A stretch of 11,907 nt of DNA from contig JAEZAF010000038.1 in assembly GCA_023430545.1 (NCBI GenBank), positions 1 through 11,907 on the forward strand, in the 5' to 3' direction. Below are positions 1 to 7,767 of the stretch, in pieces. A program made the position numbers and the translations under genes. Origin of the DNA: Chloroflexota bacterium. Lineage in GTDB: Bacteria; Chloroflexota; Anaerolineae; Aggregatilineales; Phototrophicaceae. Positions within the stretch are counted from its first letter, which is position 1. Every line of letters begins with the position of its first letter. The notes under the pieces were generated by a model that did no database searches, was not told where the DNA came from, and saw only the letters and a program-made list of their open reading frames with translations.

Positions 1-741
1 GAAGTCGCACAGAATCTTCAGATCGGCAATCTGCTTGACCGGCGTCCGGGTCAGCTTTCCGGCGGACAGCAGCAGCGTACCGCGCTGGCCCGTGCCGTTG
101 TCCATCAGGCGAAAGTCTTCCTGTTTGATGAACCGCTCAGCAATCTGGACGCCAAGCTGCGGCTTGAGGCCCGTGCGTTCATCAAACATCTTCAGCGCGA
201 AGTCGGTGTGACCGCAGTCTACGTCACCCATGACCAGTCCGAGGCGATGGGGTTGGCCGATCGCATCGTCATCATGAACGCCGGAAAGATCATGCAGGTC
301 GGCAAACCGCTGGAGATCTACCGCCGACCGGTGAATACGTTTGTCGCATCCTTCATCGGCAACCCGCCCATGAATCTGCTGCCCTGCACGCAGGATACGG
401 CCACGCGGACGCTCACCTTCGAGAATGGCATCACGCTGCGGCCTGACCCCTTCACCCCGATCAATAACGTCCTACCCGGCGAGCGGATATATCTGGGCAT
501 ACGGCCAGAAAATATCAGCATCAGCACCCAACCGGACGATAACGCGCTTCCGGCGGAACTGTACGCCGTGCAGCCGCTCGGTGGAGAAGCGCTGATCAAT
601 GCCCGCGTCGGTGAACAACTGCTTTCAGTACGCGTCTTCGAGGACGAACCGCCGCAGCTTCCGCATCAGATCTGGCTGAAGCCCGATTTCTCGCGGGCAT
701 TCTTCTACAGTGCTGACGATGAAGGAGCGCTGCTGAACTGA
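1..741 (+). CDS. Sugar ABC transporter ATP-binding protein, MalK/UgpC type (5' end missing)
   Basis: The reading frame is open from the first base, so this is the C-terminal 246 residues of an ATPase that drives import of a carbohydrate or glycerol-phosphate-like solute through a membrane permease pair. Visible in order are the ABC signature LSGGQQQR (fragment residues 19-26), Walker B VFLFDEPLSNLD with Asp43 and Glu44, the H-loop THDQSEAM (His77), and a C-terminal OB/TOBE regulatory region with the typical IRPENI segment. Walker A and the Q-loop lie upstream of the window, roughly 120 residues away judging by family length. The stop codon overlaps the next start as TGATG, so the downstream hydrolase is probably translationally coupled. 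The long C-terminal TOBE region fits the CUT1 (MalK/UgpC) class rather than an amino acid or peptide transporter. The substrate cannot be read from this subunit. The permeases and binding protein are not in the window. The family call is secure. Confidence 0.95.
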   Translation, partial: EVAQNLQIGNLLDRRPGQLSGGQQQRTALARAVVHQAKVFLFDEPLSNLDAKLRLEARAFIKHLQREVGVTAVYVTHDQSEAMGLADRIVIMNAGKIMQVGKPLEIYRRPVNTFVASFIGNPPMNLLPCTQDTATRTLTFENGITLRPDPFTPINNVLPGERIYLGIRPENISISTQPDDNALPAELYAVQPLGGEALINARVGEQLLSVRVFEDEPPQLPHQIWLKPDFSRAFFYSADDEGALLN

Positions 742-2162
742 TGGCGACGCGATCCGAGATCATCACGCTGGAAGGCCATGCCGAGCCGGAACAGACGCTG
801 AGCTATCTGCATCTGCCATTTAATGTGCCCGCCGGGACGGTGCGCATCGCCGCGTCCTATGCGTACAGCGCCGCCATCAGCTCGGACCCGCACGTTACTG
901 GCGGCAGCACGGTCGATATCGGCATCTTCGACACGCGCGGCACCGACTTCATGACTGAAGGCTTTCGGGGATGGAGTGGCAGCGCCCGTCAGTCGTTTTT
1001 CATCGCGACCGACGACGCGACACCGGGTTACATGCCGGGGCCGATCCAGCCGGGGACGTGGTACATCTGTCTGGGACTGTACAAGGTCGCGCCGGATGGC
1101 TGCGATTACCGCGTTGAGATCGAACTCACACGCTCAGACGACGTGCAGCCTGTGCTCGAGTTCCCGGCACGCCTGCCGCTGCGCCATCAGCCGGAAGAGG
1201 GCCAGCACTCATGGCCGCGCAGTGCGGACGGCTGGTATAAGGGTGAACTGCACTGTCACACCTATCACAGCGACGGCGACAGTGATCCGCTGGAGGTCGT
1301 CGCACGGGCAGAAGCGCTCAGCCTCGACTTTCTGGCGATCACCGATCACAACGTTCTTTCACAGTTAGTGACTTTAAACCGCGCCCAAACCTCTCTGATG
1401 CTGATCCCAGGCTGCGAGGTGACGACCTACAAAGGCCACTGGAATATCTGGGGAGATACCACCGCTGGCTGGATCGACTTCCGCATCCTGACCGAAGAGG
1501 CAATGCGCACCGCCGTCAGCGAGGCACTGCGGCGCGGCTATACCGTCTCGTGCAATCATCCGCGCCCGTATGGACCGGAATGGGTGTATGACCAGATCGA
1601 GGGCTTCCATACGATGGAAGTCTGGAACGGGCCGTGGGAGATCTTCAACAGCACAGCGCTGGCCTTCTGGGAGAACAAGCTGCGCGCCGGTCAGCGTTAC
1701 ACAGCAGTCGGCGGCAGTGACGCTCACTTCCATCACCGGGAACACATCGCCAAGCTGGCACAGCCGACCAACTGGATCTATGTCGACGGCGATCCATCGC
1801 CAGCAAAGCTGACCGAGGCCATGCGCGCCGGTCATGTCTTTGTCACCCATGGGCCGGACGGTGCACGGCTGTTCCTGACCATCGGTGACGCCATAATGGG
1901 TGATCGCATCCCTCGCAGCGGCCTGCAAAGCGCGAGAGCCGCTGTGCGGGTGGAAGGTGCCGCCGGACATGCACTCGAACTCTACACTTCTGCCGGACGC
2001 ATCCATCGTGAGTCCATCAGCAGCAATGTGTGGGAAACGGAGATCGACCTCAGCGCCATTGACGATGCAGCGCTTTACATCCGTGCCCAGATTGTGGAAG
2101 AATCAATCACCGAATCCGATGCTGCTGTGACAGCACTGACGAATCCGATTTATTTTGTGTAA
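741..2162 (+). CDS. CehA/McbA-family metallohydrolase (PHP domain)
   Basis: This 473-residue protein belongs to the PHP (polymerase and histidinol phosphatase) metallo-esterase superfamily, in the CehA/McbA group. Characterised relatives hydrolyse carbamate or phosphoester bonds. Residues 1 to about 150 form a beta-rich domain without a signal peptide, so a cytoplasmic location is likely. The PHP barrel follows and all expected metal-site motifs are present: HCH (His171, His173) with Asp178, ITDH (Asp202, His203), GCE (Glu226) with His233, NHP (His273) and GSDAH (Asp327, His329). The start ATG overlaps the stop of the transporter ATPase by one base, and a DUF5054 gene and a ribokinase follow. 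That context argues for a role on an imported sugar-linked ester rather than xenobiotic carbamate hydrolysis, but this is inference. The family assignment is firm and the substrate is unknown. Confidence 0.9.
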   Translation: MATRSEIITLEGHAEPEQTLSYLHLPFNVPAGTVRIAASYAYSAAISSDPHVTGGSTVDIGIFDTRGTDFMTEGFRGWSGSARQSFFIATDDATPGYMPGPIQPGTWYICLGLYKVAPDGCDYRVEIELTRSDDVQPVLEFPARLPLRHQPEEGQHSWPRSADGWYKGELHCHTYHSDGDSDPLEVVARAEALSLDFLAITDHNVLSQLVTLNRAQTSLMLIPGCEVTTYKGHWNIWGDTTAGWIDFRILTEEAMRTAVSEALRRGYTVSCNHPRPYGPEWVYDQIEGFHTMEVWNGPWEIFNSTALAFWENKLRAGQRYTAVGGSDAHFHHREHIAKLAQPTNWIYVDGDPSPAKLTEAMRAGHVFVTHGPDGARLFLTIGDAIMGDRIPRSGLQSARAAVRVEGAAGHALELYTSAGRIHRESISSNVWETEIDLSAIDDAALYIRAQIVEESITESDAAVTALTNPIYFV

Positions 2163-2180
2163 TTTTCGAGAATAGCCCAT

Positions 2181-4238
2181 ATGACTGACTCGCCCACCGC
2201 CAGTGCCGGATTTGACCACACGCAGCGCAGTATTGATCGAATTCACCTGATCTTCAAAACCCATCTCGACATCGGCTTCACTGATCTGGCACGTAATGTC
2301 ATCAGCACCTATTTCACGCGCTTTATCCCACAGGCGGTGACCCTTGCCCGCCAGACACGCGAAATCAACCCAACCCAGCGCTTCCGCTGGACGGTCGGCG
2401 CGTGGATGATCTACGAATATCTGGAACAGGCCGATGCTGCCGCCCGCCGCGATATGGAAGCCGCCATCGAAGCTGGTGACATCACATGGCATGCCCTACC
2501 CTTCACCACCCACAGCGAACTGATGGATGTTTCGCTGTTCCGCTACGGGCTGACCTTTTCGCAGAAACTCGACCAGCGCTTCGGACGCAGGACCATCGCC
2601 GCCAAGCTGACCGATGTCCCCGGCCATACCCGTGCAATGGTCCCACTGCTGGCCGAAGCTGGCATCGAATTTCTGCACATCGGCACCAATCCTGCCTCAG
2701 CGGTGCCCGATGTCCCGCCAGTCTTCCGCTGGCGTGATGAGGCCACCTCCAGCGAGATCATCATGATGGTGCATCACACCTATGGAGAACTGGCCATCGT
2801 ATCACCGCTGCGGGATGCGCTGGCCGTCATCCTGACCGGCGACAACGAAGGGCCGCCTTCGACTGCGCGGGTTCAGTCCACGTATGAGGCGGTACAGGCA
2901 CAGCTTCCGGATGCACAGGTGATCGCATCTACCCTTGATGATTTCGCCCGTGAACTGGTCACCGTGCGGGATGTACTGCCCCTGCTGACCTCCGAGATCG
3001 GCGATACATGGATTCACGGCGTCGGCACCGATCCGACCAAAGTGCGGCAGTACCGCGAACTCAGCCGACTGCGGCGCGAATGGCTGGCGCGTGATCTCAG
3101 CGACCACCAACGCGAACAGATCGAGCAGTTCAGCCGACATTTCATCATGATCCCGGAGCATACCTGGGGCATGGACGAAAAGACCCACCTGCAAAATCCC
3201 ACCCATTACACACCCGATGAACTGACTCAACTGCGCCAGGACGACAAAACGCGCCTGTTCGAGTCCTCATGGGCCGAGCAGCGTGCCTATCTCACACAGG
3301 CGTTAGAACAGCTCACCGATTCGTCACTGGCACAGGAAGCACAGACCCACCTGAGCAGCGTCCAGCCGCAGCGCCCCAACCCGACCGCTCTCACCGATTA
3401 CAGCCCGGTCAAAGCGCCCTATCATCTGACCACCCATGCGCTTGACCTGCACTTCAGCCCGGAAACCGGCGCGATCGATCTGCTGATGGATCGTCGCAGC
3501 GGTGTGGTCTGGGCAGATGAGAGTCACCCGCTGGCCCTGTTCAGGTATGAGGTCTTCAGCGCGGCGGATTATGACCGCTTCTATCAGCAGTACATCCGTG
3601 ACAGTGACGAAAACCGTCACTGGGCGATTGAAGATTATATGAAGGTCGGGATGCCGACCAAAGCGCATCAGCACTGGCAGCCAACCGTGAAGCAGGCCCT
3701 GCTTCGGGCTGACGGTCAGGCAATGCTGTTTCAGCTCATGCTGCCGGATGAAAGCCGTGCGCTGGGTGCACCAGCGGAGATCTGGCTGGAGTATACGCTT
3801 CGACCGGAAGGTGACGGTGTGGACATCGGCCTCCAGTGGTTCGACAAGCCAGCACTGCGCATCGCAGAAGCCTTCTGGCTCAGCTTTACCCCGGCCAGTA
3901 CCGATCCGCTGGCATGGACCTTTGAGAAGCTCGGACAGATGATCTCGCCGCTGGATATCGTCAGCCGGGGTGGACGTACCCTGCACGCGGTGGATCGCGG
4001 CGTGGTCAATCGCGGAGAAAACACCTTCGCGCTTTACACCCACGACGCGCCGCTGATCGCACCGGGTCGCCCTTCACTGCTGGACTTCCACAATCAACTG
4101 CCGGACATGAGCGAAGGCGTCCACGTCAATCTGTATAACAACGCATGGGGAACCAACTTCCCGATGTGGTTTGAGGACGACGCCCTGTTCCGCTTTTCAC
4201 TGCGCTTCGTCTCTGATACCGATCACGGCGGTCTGTGA
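2181..4238 (+). CDS. DUF5054 protein, GH38 alpha-mannosidase-like
   Basis: This 685-residue protein matches what I know of DUF5054, a family with a GH38-like N-terminal barrel and no established reaction. The start shows THLDIGFTD, where His28 and Asp30 resemble the first zinc ligands of GH38 enzymes (HxD). LTDVPGHTRAM carries Asp145 and His149 at the place where GH38 has its nucleophile/zinc-ligand Asp in a DPFGHS motif. A conserved-looking EHTWGMDEKTH with His327 may supply a further ligand. The remaining about 280 residues are probably the beta-sandwich domains seen in GH38 relatives. There is no signal peptide, so it should act in the cytoplasm on an imported compound. It starts 18 bases after the PHP hydrolase with only a weak GAGA-like ribosome site, and its stop overlaps the ribokinase start, so it is an internal operon gene. 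A retaining glycosidase role is inferred, not shown. Confidence 0.85.
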   Translation: MTDSPTASAGFDHTQRSIDRIHLIFKTHLDIGFTDLARNVISTYFTRFIPQAVTLARQTREINPTQRFRWTVGAWMIYEYLEQADAAARRDMEAAIEAGDITWHALPFTTHSELMDVSLFRYGLTFSQKLDQRFGRRTIAAKLTDVPGHTRAMVPLLAEAGIEFLHIGTNPASAVPDVPPVFRWRDEATSSEIIMMVHHTYGELAIVSPLRDALAVILTGDNEGPPSTARVQSTYEAVQAQLPDAQVIASTLDDFARELVTVRDVLPLLTSEIGDTWIHGVGTDPTKVRQYRELSRLRREWLARDLSDHQREQIEQFSRHFIMIPEHTWGMDEKTHLQNPTHYTPDELTQLRQDDKTRLFESSWAEQRAYLTQALEQLTDSSLAQEAQTHLSSVQPQRPNPTALTDYSPVKAPYHLTTHALDLHFSPETGAIDLLMDRRSGVVWADESHPLALFRYEVFSAADYDRFYQQYIRDSDENRHWAIEDYMKVGMPTKAHQHWQPTVKQALLRADGQAMLFQLMLPDESRALGAPAEIWLEYTLRPEGDGVDIGLQWFDKPALRIAEAFWLSFTPASTDPLAWTFEKLGQMISPLDIVSRGGRTLHAVDRGVVNRGENTFALYTHDAPLIAPGRPSLLDFHNQLPDMSEGVHVNLYNNAWGTNFPMWFEDDALFRFSLRFVSDTDHGGL

Positions 4239-5161
4239 TGACAGGCCGCGTAGTGATCTTCGGCAGCATCAATATGGATCTCGTCGTGCGCGGTGAGCGT
4301 CTGCCGCTGCCCGGAGAGACCATCCACGGCCAGCGCTTCTTTACGGCACCCGGCGGCAAGGGCGCGAATCAGGCGGTCGCCAGCGCCCGTCTCCAGACGG
4401 AGACACGCATCATCGGCTGCGTCGGAGATGACCTCTTCGGCAGCACCCTGATCGACTCCATGCATGCAGATGGAGTCGATACCACGCATGTGCGGGTGAT
4501 CGACCAGACCTCAACCGGCGTCGCGCTGATCACCGTCAGTGAAACTGGCGAGAATACCATCGTGCTGGCGGCTGGGGCCAACGCCCATCACGGCACTGAG
4601 GAACTGGCCGCCCTGCGCGATATACTGAGACAAACGGCGGCGCATCATGTTCTGCTGCTTCAACTGGAGATCGATCTGCGTCAGGTGGAAGAGGCCACCC
4701 GGATCGCCAAAGCCAGCGGTATGACGGTCATTCTCGACCCGGCACCGGCCCGACCGCTGCCAGATGCGCTGTTTCAGAACATCTCACTGCTGACACCGAA
4801 CGAGAGCGAAGCCGCGCTGCTGGTCGGCTATCCGCTGAGCAGTAACGCGGCTGTCGAACAGGCCGCGCTGGATCTGCTGGCACGGGGATGCGAACAGATC
4901 GTCATCAAGCTCGGCGGACGCGGCGCTTACTGGACCGATGGCACGCAGACCGTATGGCTGAAGCCGTTCCCGGTCACAGCAGTGGATACCGTCGCCGCAG
5001 GGGATGCCTTTAACGGCGCGGTCGCGGCGGCACTGTCCAAAGGGCTGGCGATATCCGAAGCGCTGCGTTGGGGCATGGCCGCCGGTGCGCTCAGTGTCAC
5101 TTGTGAAGGCGCACAGCCATCCCTGCCGACGCTCGCAGAACTTGAGGCACTGCTGCAATAA
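4238..5161 (+). CDS. rbsK: Ribokinase (PfkB family)
   Basis: This 307-residue sugar kinase would transfer phosphate from ATP to O5 of D-ribose, giving ribose 5-phosphate for the pentose phosphate pathway. The N-terminus has GSINMDLV (Asn12, Asp14, sugar contacts), then the PfkB signature GGKGANQ (residues 39-45), and near the C-terminus VDTVAAGDAFNGA with the anion hole and catalytic base Asp256. That last motif is very close to E. coli RbsK (DTTAAGDTFNGA), and the length is also close, which favours a true ribokinase over fructokinase or adenosine kinase. I chose ATG at 4238 because it makes a TGATG overlap with the DUF5054 stop, the same junction as between the first two genes. A GTG at 4235 would add one residue. 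As last gene of the operon it suggests that the pathway releases ribose or a similar free sugar. Exact specificity is not proven. Confidence 0.9.
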   Translation: MTGRVVIFGSINMDLVVRGERLPLPGETIHGQRFFTAPGGKGANQAVASARLQTETRIIGCVGDDLFGSTLIDSMHADGVDTTHVRVIDQTSTGVALITVSETGENTIVLAAGANAHHGTEELAALRDILRQTAAHHVLLLQLEIDLRQVEEATRIAKASGMTVILDPAPARPLPDALFQNISLLTPNESEAALLVGYPLSSNAAVEQAALDLLARGCEQIVIKLGGRGAYWTDGTQTVWLKPFPVTAVDTVAAGDAFNGAVAAALSKGLAISEALRWGMAAGALSVTCEGAQPSLPTLAELEALLQ

Positions 5162-5273
5162 ACGCTACGCACAGCGCCTCACCCTCTCCATTGTGACGCT
5201 CCAACAGACCCACACCGACGATTCCACATTCAATCTTCACGTATCTTACGTTTTCTGTTTCCTTTCTACAGGA

Positions 5274-5279
5274 TATACT
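5274..5279 (+). promoter_or_regulatory. Possible -10 element for the P450 gene
   Basis: TATACT lies in an AT-rich stretch that contrasts with the surrounding coding DNA and is 42 bases before the P450 start. It matches five of six bases of the bacterial -10 consensus. No good -35 hexamer sits at the usual spacing, where TTTTCT is found. The 160-base gap after the ribokinase contains no clear terminator hairpin, so the P450 could also be read through from the operon upstream. Confidence 0.35.
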
Positions 5280-5307
5280 GAAACCTAGGATGTATTGTTA
5301 ATCTCAT

Positions 5308-5312
5308 GAGGA
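5308..5312 (+). promoter_or_regulatory. Ribosome binding site of the P450 gene
   Basis: GAGGA ends nine bases before the ATG at 5322, a good Shine-Dalgarno match at normal spacing. It supports that start over any internal one. Confidence 0.6.
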
Positions 5313-5321
5313 TGTCAGCGC

Positions 5322-6557
5322 ATGGAGCGTGTCGCTTTACCCCAGCTTGATCTTGCCAGCAGCGAGTACAGAGCCAATCCGTTTCCCTTTTATGCGCAGA
5401 TGCGCGAACACGAACCCGTCTACCATGCCACCGGGCTGAAGATCTCGCCGTCGGTGTGGATGATCTCGCGCTATGATGATGTGCTGGCAGCCTTCAAGGA
5501 CGACGCCCGCTTTGTCAAGGACCCGAACAACGCCCGACCCGGCAATAAAGCCCTGAAATCCCCGCTGATGCCAAGCTCGGTTGAGGCGCTTGGGCGCAAC
5601 ATGCTGTATGTCGATGATCCGGATCATGCCCGACTGCGTAATCTGGTGCATAAGGTCTTCACCCCCAAACTGATCGAGGCCATGCGGGCACAGGTGCGTG
5701 ACCGCACCCATGAACTGCTCGACAAAGCGCAGAATTCCAGGCGACAGTTCGATCTGCTGCACGAATTCGCCATGCCGCTGCCGGTGATGGTCATCTCGCA
5801 GATGCTCGGCATCCCGGACAAGGACCAGCCGCGTTTCCAGCGCTGGTCAACGAACACACTGAAGATCACGGGCAGCAGACGTCCCCTCACCATGATGCAG
5901 GCCGTGCCCTCCATCCTGATGTTTATGCGCTATCTGCGCCAGCTTTTCCGCGAGCGCCGTGAAAATCCACAGGATGATCTGGTTACCGCACTGGTACAGG
6001 TAGAAGAAGAAGGCGACCGCATGAGCGAGGACGAACTGGTGGCGATGGTCTTCCTGCTGCTGATCGCCGGTCATGAAACGACGATGAACCTGCTGGCGAC
6101 GGGTACACTGAACCTGCTCCAGTTCCCGGATCAGATGGAGCGCCTGCGCCGTGAACCGGAGATTGCCAAATCGGCGGTGGAAGAACTGCTGCGCTACGCC
6201 AGCCCGGTCGATCAGGCCACGCACCGCTTCGCCAGTGAAGACATTGATATGTACGATGTGACCATTCCGCAAGGCGAAATGGTCCTGCTGATGATCGGCT
6301 CGGCCAACCGCGACGAACAGCATTTCGTTAACCCGGATCAACTGGATCTGACCCGCAACCCTAACCGTCATCTGGCCTTTGGGATGGGTGTGCATTACTG
6401 CCTCGGCGCACCACTCGCCCGACTGGAAGCACAGGTCGCGTTCCCGATTCTGCTGGAACGTCTGCCGGATTTACGTCTGGCCGTGCCCGAAGATCAACTG
6501 GAATGGCGGAATTCGATTCTGGTGCGCGGCATGGAAGCCATGCCCGTCGCGTATTAA
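5322..6557 (+). CDS. Cytochrome P450 (soluble bacterial type)
   Basis: This 411-residue haem monooxygenase inserts oxygen into an organic substrate using electrons from a ferredoxin or flavodoxin system. There is no membrane anchor and the length is typical of soluble bacterial class I P450s. All hallmarks are intact: the I-helix oxygen-activation motif AGHETT (residues 249-254), the K-helix ExxR pair Glu288-Arg291 in EELLR, and the haem loop FGMGVHYCLG with the iron ligand Cys360. An early DDPDHARLRNLVHKVFTP segment is the usual C-helix region. It resembles the large CYP107-like group of bacterial P450s, but I cannot assign a substrate. No ferredoxin, ferredoxin reductase or biosynthetic partner is in the window, so it is an orphan among sugar genes and must draw electrons from elsewhere. 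It has its own ribosome site and is closed by the hairpin at 6602-6629. Confidence 0.95.
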   Translation: MERVALPQLDLASSEYRANPFPFYAQMREHEPVYHATGLKISPSVWMISRYDDVLAAFKDDARFVKDPNNARPGNKALKSPLMPSSVEALGRNMLYVDDPDHARLRNLVHKVFTPKLIEAMRAQVRDRTHELLDKAQNSRRQFDLLHEFAMPLPVMVISQMLGIPDKDQPRFQRWSTNTLKITGSRRPLTMMQAVPSILMFMRYLRQLFRERRENPQDDLVTALVQVEEEGDRMSEDELVAMVFLLLIAGHETTMNLLATGTLNLLQFPDQMERLRREPEIAKSAVEELLRYASPVDQATHRFASEDIDMYDVTIPQGEMVLLMIGSANRDEQHFVNPDQLDLTRNPNRHLAFGMGVHYCLGAPLARLEAQVAFPILLERLPDLRLAVPEDQLEWRNSILVRGMEAMPVAY

Positions 6558-6601
6558 GTAGGGAGGGATCGGTCCCGCACAGAGCCTGCAACCTGAACAT
6601 A

Positions 6602-6629
6602 AACGGCCACTCAAAGATGAGTGGCCGTT
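6602..6629. terminator. Bidirectional hairpin terminator between convergent genes
   Basis: A perfect 12-bp stem (AACGGCCACTCA paired with TGAGTGGCCGTT) encloses a four-base AAGA loop. It lies 44 bases after the P450 stop and 28 bases beyond the stop of the opposing oxidoreductase gene. T-tracts are short and broken on both sides, but the stem strength and the position between two convergent genes make termination the best reading. Confidence 0.8.
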
Positions 6630-6657
6630 GTAATTTCCCTTTATGTCAGCCTGACTG

Positions 6658-7767
6658 TTACTGCGCCAGCACTGTCTCAATATCCCCGACCGGGATGGCT
6701 TCAGGCTGTTCGACCCGGTTCTGAAGGATGACATGCACGCCGGTATCCGCCGACTTTCTGAAGGCCAGCATCGCTTCCAGCACATGCTGGGCAAGTTCGC
6801 CGCTGGCACGCATCGGACGCTGATTTTCAATCGCGTAAGCCATATCCGCCAGCCCTGTCCCACGCAGCACTGTGCCGTCGTGCGTCAGCGGGATGTCCTG
6901 CCATTCCTTCGTCTCTGGTGTCCAGATCTGCACCACGCCGTCGAAGTTATTCGGGTCCGGCACGCTTAACGTTCCGTTGGAGCCGTAGATCTCGATACGC
7001 GGCATCCGATGGCTCCAGACGTCGAACGTCATGGTGATCGTCCCGATGGGGCCGGATGCAAACTCCGCCACACCGGAGAAATAGGTCGGGGTTGTCACAC
7101 CGATCTTCTGCCCCTGAATGGACGGATGACCCGCGACGCGTTCGGTAAACGAGATACGCGCCGCGCCTGCAATCCGCTCAATCGGGCCGAGCAGTGTGAC
7201 CAGCGTGGTCAGATAGTACGGTCCCATATCCAGCATCGGGCCAGCGCCTTCTTCGAAGAAGAAGAACGGATTCGGGTGCCACTTCTCCGGACCAGAGCTG
7301 CCCATGAACGCCGTTGCGCCGACGGGGGTACCAATCGCGCCTTCGTCGATCAGCTTACGGCAGGTCTGGATGCCGCCGCCGAGCACCGTATCTGGTGCGC
7401 AGCCTACCAGCAGGCCCTTTTCCTTCGCGACATCGAGGATACGCTGACCGTCTTCGACCGAAATCGCCAGCGGCTTTTCTGTATAGACGTGCTTCCCGGC
7501 ATTCAGCGCTGCGATGCTGACATCCGCATGAGCCGCCGGGATGGTGAGGTTCAGCACAATGTCGATTTCGGGATCATTGAGCAGTTCATCGACCGTCAGG
7601 GCGCGGATGCCGACTTTTTCGGCGAAGGCCTGGGCGCGATCCAGATCAACATCAGCGCACGCTACGATTTCGACATTAGGGAAGCGTTCCGTCCCCTTCA
7701 TATAGGCCGGTGCAATATTGCCCGTGCCGATCATACCGATTTTGTAAACTTTATCAGAGGTTGCCAT
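6658..7767 (-). CDS. Gfo/Idh/MocA-family NAD(P)-dependent oxidoreductase
   Basis: This 369-residue dehydrogenase belongs to the glucose-fructose oxidoreductase / inositol dehydrogenase family, which oxidises or reduces a hydroxyl on sugars or cyclitols. The N-terminal Rossmann fold has GTGNIA (Gly14, Gly16), and an acidic Asp39 at the end of the second strand suggests NAD preference. The catalytic-lysine motif EKP is at residues 97-99. The second active-site motif reads LDMGPYY, giving Asp180 but Tyr184 where many relatives have His. I chose the ATG at 7767, which gives MATSDKVYKIG, over the in-frame TTG at 7785 that would add six residues. The start overlaps the end of the isomerase gene by 14 bases, so the two are one transcript and probably translationally coupled. 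The pair suggests oxidation and isomerisation of the same sugar or inositol-like substrate. The family is sure and the substrate open. Confidence 0.93.
   Translation of the reverse strand: MATSDKVYKIGMIGTGNIAPAYMKGTERFPNVEIVACADVDLDRAQAFAEKVGIRALTVDELLNDPEIDIVLNLTIPAAHADVSIAALNAGKHVYTEKPLAISVEDGQRILDVAKEKGLLVGCAPDTVLGGGIQTCRKLIDEGAIGTPVGATAFMGSSGPEKWHPNPFFFFEEGAGPMLDMGPYYLTTLVTLLGPIERIAGAARISFTERVAGHPSIQGQKIGVTTPTYFSGVAEFASGPIGTITMTFDVWSHRMPRIEIYGSNGTLSVPDPNNFDGVVQIWTPETKEWQDIPLTHDGTVLRGTGLADMAYAIENQRPMRASGELAQHVLEAMLAFRKSADTGVHVILQNRVEQPEAIPVGDIETVLAQ

Noticed and set aside
1374..2006. Minus-strand open frame of 210 codons inside the PHP hydrolase
   Set aside because: It is fully covered by a gene with all PHP motifs in frame, and its translation looks like no family.
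5004..5288. Plus-strand frame that starts in the ribokinase gene and runs into the gap before the P450
   Set aside because: It begins out of frame within a secure gene and has no ribosome site or domain; the tail in the gap is merely open by chance.
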